From positions 620,001 to 684,000 of the forward strand of contig NZ_CP034444.1 in NCBI RefSeq assembly GCF_003952385.1: a DNA stretch of 64,000 nucleotides. The letters run 5' to 3'. A program made the translations under genes and the position numbers. The notes beneath the pieces are model-generated. The model was not told the origin of the DNA, did no database searches, and saw only the letters and a program-made list of their open reading frames with translations. Source of the DNA: Mesorhizobium sp. M1D.F.Ca.ET.043.01.1.1. GTDB lineage: Bacteria > Pseudomonadota > Alphaproteobacteria > Rhizobiales > Rhizobiaceae. Below, piece after piece: positions 9,699-19,183 of the stretch (within the stretch, counting starts at the first letter, position 1; the number at the start of each line of letters is the position of its first letter).

Positions 9699-10469
9699 TC
9701 AGCTCATCCAGTTGCCGCCGTCAACATTGTAGGTCTGGGCCAGGATGTAGTCGCTGTCGGCCGAGGCGAGGAAGATGGCGAGGCCGGCAATGTCCTCGGG
9801 TTTGGCAAAACGGCCGATCGGCACGGACTTCGCCACCTGCGCCTTCTTCTCGCCAGGCTTCAGGCCCTGCCAGCGGGCGAAATGGGCGTCGACGTCGTCC
9901 CAATGCTCGCCGTCAACGACGCCCGGCGCAATGGCGTTGACGTTGATGCCATGCTTCACCAAAGCGAGCGCCGCCGACTGCGTGACCGAGATGATCGCCG
10001 CCTTGGAGGCGCAGTAGATCATCGCCAGCGCCTCGCCGCGGCGGCCGGCCTGGCTCGCCATGTTGATGATCTTGCCGCCGCGGCCGCGTGCGATCATCAG
10101 ATTGGCGACCGCCTTCATCGTGAACAGCGCCCCCTTGAGGTTAATGCCGAAGACGCGCTCGTAGCTCGCCTCGGTGATGTCGGTGATCGGCGCCATGTCG
10201 AAGATGGCGGCGTTGTTGACGAGGATATCGATGCCGCCGAACTCGCGGTCGACCTCGGCGGCGACGCTCTCGATGGCGGCGAGGTCGGTGACGTCGAGTT
10301 TCTTGGCGCTGGCTGCTGGGCCGATCTCGGCCGCCGCCCGCGTCGCGCGCTCGATGTCGATATCGGCGATCACGACGCGCGCGCCTTCGCGTACAAATGC
10401 CTGGGCGAAGCCGAGGCCGATGCCGCGCGCGCCGCCGGTGATGAGGGCCGTCTTGTTGGTCAGCTTCAT
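9699..10469 (-). CDS. SDR polyol dehydrogenase (sorbitol/galactitol 2-dehydrogenase type, SmoS-like)
   Basis: 256 aa from the ATG at 10469; an in-frame upstream extension lacks conservation. Classical short-chain dehydrogenase: NAD motif 'TGGARGIG' (11-18), 'NNAA' near 85-88, catalytic S139, Y152 and K156 ('YCASK'). The C-terminal part ('APGVVDGEHWDDVDAHFARW' and 'QTYNVDGGNWMS') is characteristic of SmoS/PolS sorbitol dehydrogenases and of the galactitol dehydrogenases close to them. It should oxidise a hexitol to a 2-ketohexose using NAD+. The adjacent PfkB kinase and GatZ-like protein make galactitol to D-tagatose the most coherent reaction, but sorbitol to fructose cannot be excluded. Confidence 0.9.
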   Translation of the reverse strand: MKLTNKTALITGGARGIGLGFAQAFVREGARVVIADIDIERATRAAAEIGPAASAKKLDVTDLAAIESVAAEVDREFGGIDILVNNAAIFDMAPITDITEASYERVFGINLKGALFTMKAVANLMIARGRGGKIINMASQAGRRGEALAMIYCASKAAIISVTQSAALALVKHGINVNAIAPGVVDGEHWDDVDAHFARWQGLKPGEKKAQVAKSVPIGRFAKPEDIAGLAIFLASADSDYILAQTYNVDGGNWMS

Positions 10470-10547
10470 TGCGAATTCCAATTCGTCAGAGTTTCGAAAA
10501 CGATGTTCGTGCGCCGCTGCGAGGAACGCACGGATCCGGCGTTTGCT

Positions 10548-10581
10548 CACGCAATTCGCCACGGAAAACCGCTGGAATTGC
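10548..10581. repeat. Partial GCAATTC...GGAAAACCGC...GAATTGC repeat
   Basis: A short copy of the palindromic family also found at 15914, 32468, 42506 and 62692: ends GCAATTC / GAATTGC around CACGGAAAACCGCTG. It occupies the 212-bp gap between the SDR gene and the binding-protein gene. In rhizobial smo-type operons the two permease genes and the ATPase gene lie in this position, but here no remnant of them is visible. Confidence 0.55.
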
Positions 10582-10681
10582 CCGCACGGATCCGCGCATC
10601 CCCGGCCGCCGCAGGGAGTTTGCGGTCAGGCCGGACGGCCGGAAGAATGCGCACGCTGCCTCTCCCGGCCTGCTCGGACGG

Positions 10682-11995
10682 CTACTTGATGTAGCCCGCC
10701 TCCTGCATCGTCTTCTCGACCGAGGCCTGGGCGCCGTTCAGCGCGTCGTCCACGGACTGCTCGCCGGTGAGCGCCGCGGCGACCGCCTGGCCGACCTCGG
10801 TGCCGATACCCTGGAATTCAGGGATGGCGACGAACTGGATGCCAGTATAGGGCACCGGGTCCTTGGTCTGCTTGGTCGGATCGGCGGATTCGATCGCCGA
10901 AAGCACGGTCGCGGCGAAAGGTGCCGCCTTCTGGTAGTCCGGGCTGGCATAGGTGGACTTGCGCGTTCCGGGTGGTGCCGCGACCCAGCCTTCGGTCTCG
11001 CCGACGCGCTGGACATAGGCCTTCGAGGTCGCCCATTTGACGAAGGACTTCGCCATGTCCGCCTTCTTGGTCGAGGCCGGGATGGCGAGACTCCACGCCC
11101 AGCCCCAGGCCGAGCCGTTCGGTGTGACCGCGACCGGCGCCTTGGCGAAGCCGACCTTGTCGGCGACCTTGCTCTGCTTCGGATCATAGACGCGGCCGGC
11201 GGCGGACGTGGCGTCGATCCACATGGCGCAATGGCCGGAGGCGAACAGCGTCTGGTTCTCGTTGAAGCCGTTGGAGCTGATGCCCGGAGGTCCGTCCTTC
11301 TTCATGGTGTCGACATACCAGCCGATCGCCTTCTTCCACGCGTCGGAATTCAGCTGCGGCTTCCAGTCCATGTCGAACCAGCGGCCGCCAAAGGTGTTCA
11401 CCAGCGTGCCGACGAAGGCCATGTTCTCGCCCCAGCCCGGCTTGCCGCGCAGGCAGAGCCCGTACTGCTCCTTCGACTTGTCGGTGAGCTTGTCGGCGAA
11501 TTCGGTGATCTGGTCGTAGGTCGGCTGCTCCGGCATCTTCAGGCCGGCGGCGTCGAACAGGTCCTTGCGGTAGAGCGTGAACGAGCTCTCGGCGTAGAAC
11601 GGCACAGCATAGAGGTTGCCGTCGGCGGTCAGGCCACTGCGCACCGGCGTGATCAGGTCGTCATAGTCATAGTCGTCGCCGAGGTCGTTGAGCGGCGTCA
11701 GCCAGCCAGCTTTGCCCCAGATCGGCGTTTCGTAGCCGCCGATGGTCATGACGTCGAACTGGCCGCCCTTGGTGGCGATGTCGGTTGTGACGCGCTCACG
11801 CAGCACGTTTTCTTCCAGCACCACCCAGTTGACCTTGTTGCCGGTCGCCTTTTCCCATTCCGACGACAGTTTCTGCATGATGATCATGTCGCCATTGTTG
11901 ACGGTGGCGACAGTGATTTCCTCCGACAGGGCAGCGCCCGCCATCAACGCCGATGCGGCGGTCGCCGCGGCGAGAATTCCAAAAAGCTTACGCAT
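10682..11995 (-). CDS. Polyol ABC transporter periplasmic binding protein (SmoE-like)
   Basis: 437 aa, with a Sec signal peptide (residues 1-24, cut after 'AGAALS'). The mature part starts 'EEITVATVNNGDMIIMQKLSSEWE', a family-1 extracellular solute-binding fold close to the sorbitol/mannitol-binding SmoE/MtlE proteins. It is the first gene of the minus-strand run and is followed by the polyol dehydrogenases, so it should capture hexitols in the periplasm. No permease or ATPase gene accompanies it, so it must use membrane components encoded elsewhere, or be stranded by a deletion. Confidence 0.9.
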   Translation of the reverse strand: MRKLFGILAAATAASALMAGAALSEEITVATVNNGDMIIMQKLSSEWEKATGNKVNWVVLEENVLRERVTTDIATKGGQFDVMTIGGYETPIWGKAGWLTPLNDLGDDYDYDDLITPVRSGLTADGNLYAVPFYAESSFTLYRKDLFDAAGLKMPEQPTYDQITEFADKLTDKSKEQYGLCLRGKPGWGENMAFVGTLVNTFGGRWFDMDWKPQLNSDAWKKAIGWYVDTMKKDGPPGISSNGFNENQTLFASGHCAMWIDATSAAGRVYDPKQSKVADKVGFAKAPVAVTPNGSAWGWAWSLAIPASTKKADMAKSFVKWATSKAYVQRVGETEGWVAAPPGTRKSTYASPDYQKAAPFAATVLSAIESADPTKQTKDPVPYTGIQFVAIPEFQGIGTEVGQAVAAALTGEQSVDDALNGAQASVEKTMQEAGYIK

Positions 11996-12014
11996 TGCGT
12001 TCCATCTCCTCCTT

Positions 12015-12216
12015 TACGAATGCGCATGCAAAACTGAACATGCGTGCATCTTCTATCGCGCCGGAGAGCCGCGCCGTCAAGCCCCATTGTGTGAGCTTTT
12101 GTCGTTCATTCCCGCGCCAAGAGGCATAATCCTTTGATTTGAAAGCATCACGCAGGCAATAAAAACATGTACGCGCGTATAGTTTTTGTTGACATCGTCT
12201 CCGCGGCGATTTACCT
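12015..12216. promoter_or_regulatory. Divergent promoter/operator region of the polyol locus
   Basis: Plus-strand promoter candidate: TTGACA at 12189-12194 and TTACCT at 12211-12216 (spacing 16), leading to the PfkB gene. A perfect 10-bp palindrome TACGCGCGTA (12170-12179) sits just upstream of the -35. Two further CG/GC-centred near-palindromes, ATGCGCAT (about 12019-12026) and ATGCGTGCAT (about 12039-12048), lie in the leader of the divergent binding-protein gene. Such CG-centred palindromes are typical LacI-family operators, so the regulator encoded at 7539-8567 is the likely binder. This is pattern-based inference. Confidence 0.45.
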
Positions 12217-12282
12217 CGTTCGGAGACCGGCGCTATCGTGAGCTGCTGCGCACTGATCCGGCTGAGGAGAGGAATCCAGAGG

Positions 12283-13260
12283 ATGGACCGAAGGGAGATC
12301 GCCGCCGAAGCGGCCGGGCCAACGATCGTCGCCGGCGAGATCCTGGTCGAGATCATGGCGAACGAACGCGGCTTCGGGTTCGGCGAACCTCTGGCGCTGA
12401 CCGGCCCCTACCCCAGCGGCGCTCCCGCAATCTTCATCGATCAGGTGGCGAAACTCGGCGGCGGCGCCGGCATCATCGCCTGCGTCGGGCGCGACGATTT
12501 CGGCACCATCAACCTCGAACGGCTGAAAAGCGACGGCGTCGACGTCTCGGCCGTGTCGGTTAGCGACCGCTATCCGACGGGCAGCGCCTTCGTGCGCTAC
12601 CGGCCCGATGGCGGGCGCGACTTCGTCTACAACGTCGCCGAATCCGCCGCCGGCCGCATCAGCCTGACCGAGGAAGCGCGGCGTCTGGCTGACGGCGCCG
12701 GGCATCTGCATGTCATGGGCTCGGCGCTGTCGATCGCCGGGCTGAAAGAGATCGTCGCCTATGCCGCCAAGGCGGTACGCGCCCGCGGCGGCTCGACCTC
12801 CTTCGACCCGAATGTGCGCAAGGAATTGATCGAGGGCGCCGACGGCAGCCATTTCGCCGCCCTGGTGGACGATGCGGACCTGCTTTTGCCCTCCGGCGAC
12901 GAGCTGCTCGCGGCGGCCGGTGTCGATGACGAACGGCAGGCGGTGGCGGCGCTGATCTCGCGCGGCGTCGGCGAGATCGTGCTCAAGCGGGGTTCTGACG
13001 GCTCCACCCGCTTCGGCGCCGACGGCAGCCGCACCGACTGCGCCGGCTTCCTGGTCGAGGAAGTCGATCCGACCGGCGCCGGCGACTGTTTCGGCGCGAC
13101 CTACCTCACCTGTCGGCGCCAAGGCATCGAGCCCGGCAAGGCGTTGCTCTACGCCAATGCCGCAGGCGCCCTGAACGTCACGCGGCGCGGGCCGATGGAG
13201 GGGCTTGCCGGCTTCGACGCACTCGACAGCTTCATCGCAGGAACCGACCGGGTGAAATGA
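12283..13260 (+). CDS. PfkB-family sugar kinase, probable tagatose/fructose kinase
   Basis: 325 aa from ATG 12283, chosen for the purine-rich GAGGAGAGGAATCCAGAGG leader. Ribokinase fold with '[16 protein letters not shown]' in the N-terminal part and the anion-hole/catalytic motif 'DPTGAGDCF' with base D268. It would phosphorylate a ketohexose with ATP in the cytoplasm. The stop is 1 bp before the start of the GatZ-like gene, so the two are translated together. With a galactitol-type SDR and a GatZ-like protein in the same locus, D-tagatose to D-tagatose-6-phosphate is the best-supported reaction; fructokinase is the alternative. Confidence 0.88.
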   Translation: MDRREIAAEAAGPTIVAGEILVEIMANERGFGFGEPLALTGPYPSGAPAIFIDQVAKLGGGAGIIACVGRDDFGTINLERLKSDGVDVSAVSVSDRYPTGSAFVRYRPDGGRDFVYNVAESAAGRISLTEEARRLADGAGHLHVMGSALSIAGLKEIVAYAAKAVRARGGSTSFDPNVRKELIEGADGSHFAALVDDADLLLPSGDELLAAAGVDDERQAVAALISRGVGEIVLKRGSDGSTRFGADGSRTDCAGFLVEEVDPTGAGDCFGATYLTCRRQGIEPGKALLYANAAGALNVTRRGPMEGLAGFDALDSFIAGTDRVK

Positions 13261-13261
13261 A

Positions 13262-14539
13262 ATGACGATCAACCCGCTTCAAGGTCTCGCCGCCGCGCGC
13301 CGCAGGGCAACGCCGTACGGCATCACCTCGGTCTGCTCGGCCCATCCGCTGGTCATCCAGGCTGCGATCCGGCGCGCCGTCGCCGACAGGGACGCGGTGC
13401 TTCTGATCGAGGCGACCTGCAACCAGGTCAACCAGTTTGGCGGCTATACCGGCATGACGCCTGATCTCTTCGTTGCCTTCGTGCTCGAGATCGCCAGCCG
13501 CGAGGGGCTGGATGCCTCGCGCATCATCTTCGGCGGCGATCATCTCGGGCCGAACCCGTGGAAAAGCGAGCCGGCCGCGCAGGCGATGAACAAGGCCGAG
13601 GCGATGGTCACTGCTTATGTCTGGGCCGGTTTCAGCAAGATCCATCTCGACGCCTCGATGGGTTGCGCCGGCGAGCCGGCCGCGCTGGACGACGAGACCA
13701 CCGCGATGCGGGCCGCCAGGCTGACCAAGGCGGCGGAAAAGGCGGCGCGATCGCGCGGGGGTGCTGCCCCGCTCTATATCATCGGCACCGAGGTTCCGGT
13801 GCCCGGCGGCGCCGACCATGCCATCAGCGACCTGAAGCCGACGGAAGCCGAAGCGGCGCGCCGCACCATCGACATCCATCGCGCGGTCTTTGCCCGCGAA
13901 GGGCTGGACGAGGCCTTTGGCCGCGTCATCGCCGTGGTCGTGCAGCCGGGCGTCGAGTTCGGCAGCCAGAACGTCGTCGCCTACAGGCCGGAGGCGTCCA
14001 AGCCACTCACCGCTCTGCTCGACGGGGAAGAATCGCTCGTCTATGAGGCGCATTCGACCGACTACCAGAGCCGCGCGGCACTGACGGCGCTGGTCGCCAA
14101 CGGCTTCCCGATCCTGAAGGTGGGGCCCGGCCTGACACTCGCCTTGCGCGAGGCGCTCTACGGGCTCGACCTGGTGGCCTCCGAGATGGTTTCCGGCTAT
14201 GACGAGCGCTCGCTCGCCCGGGCCATGGAGAAGCTGATGCTGTCAGCGCCCGGCCATTGGCGTGGCCACTATCACGGCGACGAGACGAGCCTCTATCTGC
14301 AGCGCCACTACAGCTACAGCGACCGCATCCGTTATTACTGGACCAACCCTGCTGCGAGCGTCGCCGTCGCGAAGCTGCGGGAGGCGCTGAGCGGCGCGGC
14401 CATTCCCGAGACGCTAATGCGGCAATTCCTGCCGACGCTGCCGGCCGAACTCGGCGCCGCCGGCAATCCCGAGGCCATCCTGGTCGCCGCCGTCGACCAG
14501 GTGCTTGCCGACTACGACGCCGCCTGCCATCCCGCCTGA
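13262..14539 (+). CDS. GatZ/KbaZ-family protein, probable tagatose-6-phosphate 4-epimerase
   Basis: 425 aa of the GatZ/KbaZ family (enterobacterial members are described as the non-catalytic chaperone-like subunit of tagatose-1,6-bisphosphate aldolase). Family landmarks include 'YGITSVCSAHPLVIQAAI', 'LIEATCNQVNQFGGYTGMTP', 'IIFGGDHLGPNPW' and 'KVGPGLTLALREALYGL'. There is no GatY/KbaY aldolase here. In Agrobacterium a GatZ homologue without aldolase acts as a D-tagatose-6-phosphate 4-epimerase giving fructose-6-phosphate. The gene pairing with PfkB kinase fits that role, so no aldolase would be needed. Family certain, reaction inferred. Confidence 0.9.
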   Translation: MTINPLQGLAAARRRATPYGITSVCSAHPLVIQAAIRRAVADRDAVLLIEATCNQVNQFGGYTGMTPDLFVAFVLEIASREGLDASRIIFGGDHLGPNPWKSEPAAQAMNKAEAMVTAYVWAGFSKIHLDASMGCAGEPAALDDETTAMRAARLTKAAEKAARSRGGAAPLYIIGTEVPVPGGADHAISDLKPTEAEAARRTIDIHRAVFAREGLDEAFGRVIAVVVQPGVEFGSQNVVAYRPEASKPLTALLDGEESLVYEAHSTDYQSRAALTALVANGFPILKVGPGLTLALREALYGLDLVASEMVSGYDERSLARAMEKLMLSAPGHWRGHYHGDETSLYLQRHYSYSDRIRYYWTNPAASVAVAKLREALSGAAIPETLMRQFLPTLPAELGAAGNPEAILVAAVDQVLADYDAACHPA

Positions 14540-14574
14540 CGCTGGACGCATTCTCTCCCGGCCCTATAATTTAG

Positions 14575-15612
<1,038 letters not shown>

Positions 15613-15625
15613 GTCCTGTCAGCGC

Positions 15626-15850
15626 CTACTTCTTGCAGTCCGGCAACGCCTCCATCGCCTTCCTGGCCTCCCCTTCGCTGGCGTATTTCTTCTTGCCGAG
15701 ATCGATGACCAAGGTCCCGTCGGGCTCCTTCGGCACGATCTCACACTGTTTCGAGACGGCATCCCTGGCGACCCAGTATTCCTCGGCAGCCACGGCCGGA
15801 AGGCTGGCCATGCCGGTGGCCAGGATTGCGATAGCGAGGGTGCGAACCAT
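15626..15850 (-). CDS. Small exported hypothetical protein
   Basis: 74 aa from the ATG at 15850, preceded by GGAGACC. The first 21 residues form a Sec signal peptide ('MVRTLAIAILATGMASLPAVAA'). The mature part, about 52 residues, holds two Cys ('KQCEIVP' and 'LPDCKK') that may form a disulfide, and a 'LVIDLGKKKYASEGEARKAMEAL' segment resembling small periplasmic proteins of rhizobia that are often annotated only as hypothetical. Convergent with the aldo/keto reductase gene. Function unknown. Confidence 0.7.
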   Translation of the reverse strand: MVRTLAIAILATGMASLPAVAAEEYWVARDAVSKQCEIVPKEPDGTLVIDLGKKKYASEGEARKAMEALPDCKK

Positions 15851-15913
15851 TTCCGGTCTCCATTGTGCTGCGGGAAAGCAGGCCGGCGTCTTGCGCGAAC
15901 GGCGTCGGCTCAC

Positions 15914-15982
15914 TGCTCTAACCATTTGTTTTTGCGCAATTCCGGCCAGAAAACCGCCACGCGCTTTCCCGAAATTGCTTGA
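15914..15982. repeat. Palindromic repeat GCAATTCC..GAAATTGCT
   Basis: Contains CTGCTCTAACC, then a GCAATTCCGG-AAAACCGC-TTTCCC-AAATTGCT core that folds on itself. Same family as the copies at 10548, 32468, 42506 and 62692. The 450-bp gap 15851-16300 between the small exported protein and hsp20 contains this repeat and the hsp20 leader; I see no further gene in it. Confidence 0.65.
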
Positions 15983-16108
15983 ACGGAAACGCCCTGCACG
16001 GCCTTCCGTTCCGGCATGTTCCATCGTCGCGCGGCGATGACAAGAAGACTGGAAAATCATCGCGTCCGTCGGCCCTTCGAAAAAGCCTGACGCAGCGCCA
16101 AAGCGGGC

Positions 16109-16136
16109 CTTGACTTCGGCGAACCAATCACCAGAT
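16109..16136 (+). promoter_or_regulatory. Weak RpoH-like promoter candidate for hsp20
   Basis: CTTGAC (16109-16114) followed after 16 nt by CCAGAT (16131-16136). The -35 box fits the alphaproteobacterial heat-shock sigma consensus and the -10 box fits only loosely. It is about 165 bp before the hsp20 start. No ROSE-type thermometer motif is evident next to the Shine-Dalgarno. Confidence 0.2.
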
Positions 16137-16300
16137 CGATGCTAGCCGATCTCGTGCGCAAGCGCTGGACATACCGGGTGTGTTTGAAGCGCGGCCGACG
16201 CCCTGGAGGACCAGTCAGGCCAGGCAGATGCACAGCCTCGAAGCTGTCCGGTGCCCAGGCACCTGCATCGCCTCACGCAACCGAGAAAGGAGACATTGAA

Positions 16301-16834
16301 ATGGCAATTCGTGATCTCATTCCTTGGGCCAGGGAAGGAAATCAGGCCCCCGGTCTCTATCGCGACAGCGATCGCGACCCCTTCATGGCGCTGCATCGCG
16401 AGATGAACCGCTTGTTCGACGACGCATTCCGCGGTTTTGGCAGCAGGATGCCGTCGCTCGAGTCCATTGGCGGTCGCGCGGGATGGCCGAGCGTCGAAAT
16501 CTCGGACACCGATTCCGAGGTCCGCATCACGGCCGAGATGCCCGGCATGGAGGAGAAGGATGTCGAGCTGATGCTGGACGACGGCGTGCTGACGCTGCGC
16601 GGCGAGAAGAAATCGCAGACCGAGGACAAGGACAGGCAGTTCTCCGAGCACTTCTATGGCCGCTTCGAGCGTCGCATCCCGCTCGGCACCGAGGTCGAGG
16701 AAGACAAGGTGCGCGCGGATTTCCACAACGGCGTGCTCACAGTGACGCTGCCCAAGACCTCGCGCGCCCAGGCGAAGGCCAGGCGTATCCCGATCGGCGG
16801 TACCGGTGCCGGCTCCACCAAGAGCAAGCATTGA
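16301..16834 (+). CDS. Hsp20/alpha-crystallin small heat-shock protein
   Basis: 177 aa from ATG 16301, preceded by AAAGGAGA. The N-terminal arm 'DPFMALHREMNRLFDDAFRGFG' is followed by an alpha-crystallin domain (about 60-160) with 'PSVEISDTDSEVRITAEMPGMEEKDVEL' and 'RFERRIPLGTEVEEDKVRADFHNGVLTVTLPK', and a C-terminal 'RIPI' tail (the I-x-I/V anchor used in oligomer assembly). It is a class A-type ATP-independent holdase that keeps denatured proteins soluble. A single-gene unit here, not paired with the groEL at 5-6.7 kb. Confidence 0.95.
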   Translation: MAIRDLIPWAREGNQAPGLYRDSDRDPFMALHREMNRLFDDAFRGFGSRMPSLESIGGRAGWPSVEISDTDSEVRITAEMPGMEEKDVELMLDDGVLTLRGEKKSQTEDKDRQFSEHFYGRFERRIPLGTEVEEDKVRADFHNGVLTVTLPKTSRAQAKARRIPIGGTGAGSTKSKH

Positions 16835-16874
16835 AGCCCGCTCGTCGGCCGGGCGCGCTGCGCCCGGCCGGAGT

Positions 16875-17504
16875 TCAACCGCCCGAATGCGGATCGATGC
16901 TGTAGGGATGGACGGGATAAGCGGGGCCGATCGCTTCGCGGACCCGATCGATCCAGGCGCTGACCGCCGGATAGTCGGCAAGCGAAAAGCCGCAATCCTC
17001 GGCGCGGTGGCTGTAGGCGTAGACGGCGATGTCGGCGATGGTGAGCGCGACGCCGACGAGGAAGGGCGCGTCTTTCAAGCCGCGATCGAGAGCGCCAAGC
17101 GCGCGGGTACCCGCCTCGCTTTTGCCGGCAACCATCGCGTGGTTGCGCTCCAGCCGCCCGGTCAGCGTCCAGAAGCGCAGCGAGCCGATGACCGGCTCGA
17201 CATGATACTGCTCGAAGAACAGCCATTGCATGACCTTGGCCCGGGAGAATCGGTCCGCCGGCAGAAAGGGCGTGCGTTCGGCGAGGTAGACGAGGATAGC
17301 GTTGGACTCGGCGATCGCCTCGCCGTTCTCCAGGCCAAGCACCGGGACGGCGCCGGCCGGATTGAGCTTGAGAAAGTCCTCCGTGCGGCTCTCACCCTCG
17401 AAGATCGACACCTGCCGCGTTTCGTACGCGACGCCGAGCAGCCCCAGCAAGACGCGCACCTTCCAGGCGTTTTGCGACGGCAGGTAGTCGTAGAGCGTGA
17501 ACAT
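16875..17504 (-). CDS. Glutathione S-transferase family protein
   Basis: 209 aa from the ATG at 17504 ('MFTLYDYLPSQNAWKVRVLL'). The thioredoxin-like N-terminal domain has 'LNPAGAVPVLGLENGEAIAESNAILVYLA', with the cis-Pro ('VPVL') and the 'ESNAI' glutathione gamma-glutamyl site. The all-alpha C-terminal domain follows, including 'FLVGVALTIADIAVYAY'. It should conjugate or reduce electrophiles with glutathione in the cytosol. Substrate unknown. It lies downstream of the monooxygenase gene on the same strand, beyond a hairpin. Confidence 0.92.
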   Translation of the reverse strand: MFTLYDYLPSQNAWKVRVLLGLLGVAYETRQVSIFEGESRTEDFLKLNPAGAVPVLGLENGEAIAESNAILVYLAERTPFLPADRFSRAKVMQWLFFEQYHVEPVIGSLRFWTLTGRLERNHAMVAGKSEAGTRALGALDRGLKDAPFLVGVALTIADIAVYAYSHRAEDCGFSLADYPAVSAWIDRVREAIGPAYPVHPYSIDPHSGG

Positions 17505-17593
17505 GGCTGGGTCCCCTCTCGTGCAGATGGGGTGGCTTCGCATGGAGCATGTATGGGCGCCACCCGATTCATGCGGCGCCGACTCTCGGCATT

Positions 17594-17627
17594 TGAACAC
17601 CCCCAATGCAGCACTTGGGAGTGTTCA
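17594..17627 (-). terminator. Hairpin at the end of the monooxygenase gene
   Basis: Arms TGAACACCCCCAA (17594-17606) and TTGGGAGTGTTCA (17615-17627) pair apart from one mismatch/bulge, around TGCAGCAC. The right arm overlaps the stop codon of the minus-strand monooxygenase gene. No strong T-run follows. Confidence 0.5.
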
Positions 17628-18725
17628 CCCCCGCCTCGCAATATCCTTCGCCACGGCCTGCGCCTCGATGCCGATCTCGCGCAGCAGGCCGGTGACCGGA
17701 TTGTAGAAGCCGACGAGATAGACGCCGAGATCGGACGCTCGCGGATTGACGCCGCTCTTTGCCGGCCTGAGCTCCGCCGGCAGGATGCCGTCATAGCCCG
17801 GCCGGTAGCCGGTGGCGAAGATCACCGCGTCGAATTTCTGCTCGCGCCCGTCGGTGAATTTCGCGCCGTCCTCGGTGAAGCGGACGATGTCGGGGAGGAT
17901 GCTGATCCTGCCCGCCTTGATCGCCGCCACGGTGCCGACATCGATCACCGGAATGCGGCCGGCGTCGATCTGCGCAAGAATGCCGGTCTTCGGCCGTCTG
18001 ATGCCGTATTTCTCCAGTCGGCCCAACGCCAGGTCGAGGATTTTTGGGAACATCCAGTCGTTCAGGGCCTGCGGCATCGGCCGGCTGGCGATGCCCACCA
18101 TCTGGATCGGCACGCCGAAGAGCTGGCGCGGCACGATGTGGACGCCCTTGCGCACCGAGATCGCCGGATGCGCACCGCTTTCGGCGAGGTCGAGCGCGAT
18201 CTCGGCGCCGGTGTTGCCCATGCCGACGACCAGCACATCCTTGCCGACATAGGGCGCCGCTTCGGTGTAAGCGGCGCTGTGCAGCACTTCGCCCTCGAAC
18301 GCCTCGATGCCGGGGAAGCCCGGCACGATCGGTTCGGCATTGTTGCCGGTGGCGACGACGATTTTCCGGGCGACGATGCCGCCGGCATCGGTCTCGACCA
18401 GGAATTTCTCGCCCGCGCGGCGGATCGATTTCACCGTCACGCCGAACCGCGGCTTCAGGCCGAAGCGCTGGGCATAGGCATCGAGATAGACGACCACCTT
18501 TTCGCGCGGGACGTAACGAGGGTGGCTTTTGGGGAACGGCACGAAGGGTAGCGAGGAGAAGGACTTCACCGTGTGGAGATGCAGCCGGCGATAATGCCGC
18601 CGCCAGGCCGGCGCCACCTCGCTGGCCTTTTCCAGAATGGTGAAATCGACGCCAGCCTGTTGCAGGCAGGCGCCGACGGCCAGACCGGTCGGCCCGGCGC
18701 CGACAATGACGACATTGGTGTCCAA
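17625..18725 (-). CDS. Flavin-dependent monooxygenase (FMO/BVMO-like)
   Basis: 366 aa if it starts at TTG 18725, chosen because GGGGAGGAAG lies directly upstream and the FAD motif begins within ten residues; starting from an upstream codon would add about 24 unconserved residues. FAD site 'VIVGAGPTGLA', NADP site 'VLVVGMGNTGAEIALDLA', and 'FATGYRPGYDGILP' near the C-terminus, the ATG-x-Y motif of N-hydroxylating and Baeyer-Villiger-like flavoproteins. 'YRRLHLHTVKSFSSLPFVPFP' resembles plant YUCCA-type and bacterial indole-pyruvate-type monooxygenases, so an auxin-related or drug-oxidising role is possible but not shown. Confidence 0.88.
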   Translation of the reverse strand: MDTNVVIVGAGPTGLAVGACLQQAGVDFTILEKASEVAPAWRRHYRRLHLHTVKSFSSLPFVPFPKSHPRYVPREKVVVYLDAYAQRFGLKPRFGVTVKSIRRAGEKFLVETDAGGIVARKIVVATGNNAEPIVPGFPGIEAFEGEVLHSAAYTEAAPYVGKDVLVVGMGNTGAEIALDLAESGAHPAISVRKGVHIVPRQLFGVPIQMVGIASRPMPQALNDWMFPKILDLALGRLEKYGIRRPKTGILAQIDAGRIPVIDVGTVAAIKAGRISILPDIVRFTEDGAKFTDGREQKFDAVIFATGYRPGYDGILPAELRPAKSGVNPRASDLGVYLVGFYNPVTGLLREIGIEAQAVAKDIARRG

Positions 18726-18813
18726 GCTAGCTTCCTCCCCAAGGCAGGAAGAAGCTATGCCCGCGGTGTCGGAGGGGCAAGTGGGGGAAATCACCATTAT
18801 CCGCGCGCGTGCG

Positions 18814-19047
18814 TTACTCCATCGCGCCAGGCACCTCGGGCTCGTCTTCGGGCGGTTCCAGAATCTCGATCAGCCGCGCCACCCTGGCGCCCGGCATCGC
18901 GCGGCCCTCGTTCACCAGCGCCTCGTCGGCGCCAATCCAAGCGAAGGCCTCGCGCAATTCCTCGAGGCTGGCACCGGTGAGCGCGATGTCGGCGATCACG
19001 GCCTCATCGACCGGGCCAAGAACGGAAATGATCTCGTTGCGGGTCAT
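18814..19047 (-). CDS. Small hypothetical protein
   Basis: 77 aa from ATG 19047 ('MTRNEIISVLGPVDEAVIADIALTGAS'), preceded by GGGGAGACA. Acidic, mostly helical by composition, with no signal peptide or membrane segment. The pattern 'LEELREAFAWIGADEALVNEGRAMPGARVARLIEIL' recurs in small rhizobial hypothetical proteins. Upstream of the monooxygenase gene, same strand. Function unknown. Confidence 0.65.
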   Translation of the reverse strand: MTRNEIISVLGPVDEAVIADIALTGASLEELREAFAWIGADEALVNEGRAMPGARVARLIEILEPPEDEPEVPGAME

Positions 19048-19183
19048 CCTTGTCTCCCCTGGGTCGGAACGATGCAAGGAAACGGCGGGCGGGCGGAGCA
19101 GGTTCCGATGCCGTCGCCATCTTTGCTCCCGCACCGACAACCGCTATGGACGAAGCCTCGCCCCGCGATCCTGTAGAGTCCTC

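Noticed and set aside
10469..12037. A 522-codon frame antisense to the polyol-binding protein gene
   Set aside because: Binding protein with signal peptide is certain on the other strand; antisense translation shows no domain.
16180..16300. ROSE RNA thermometer before hsp20
   Set aside because: No U(U/C)GCU motif opposite the AAGGAG ribosome site was visible.
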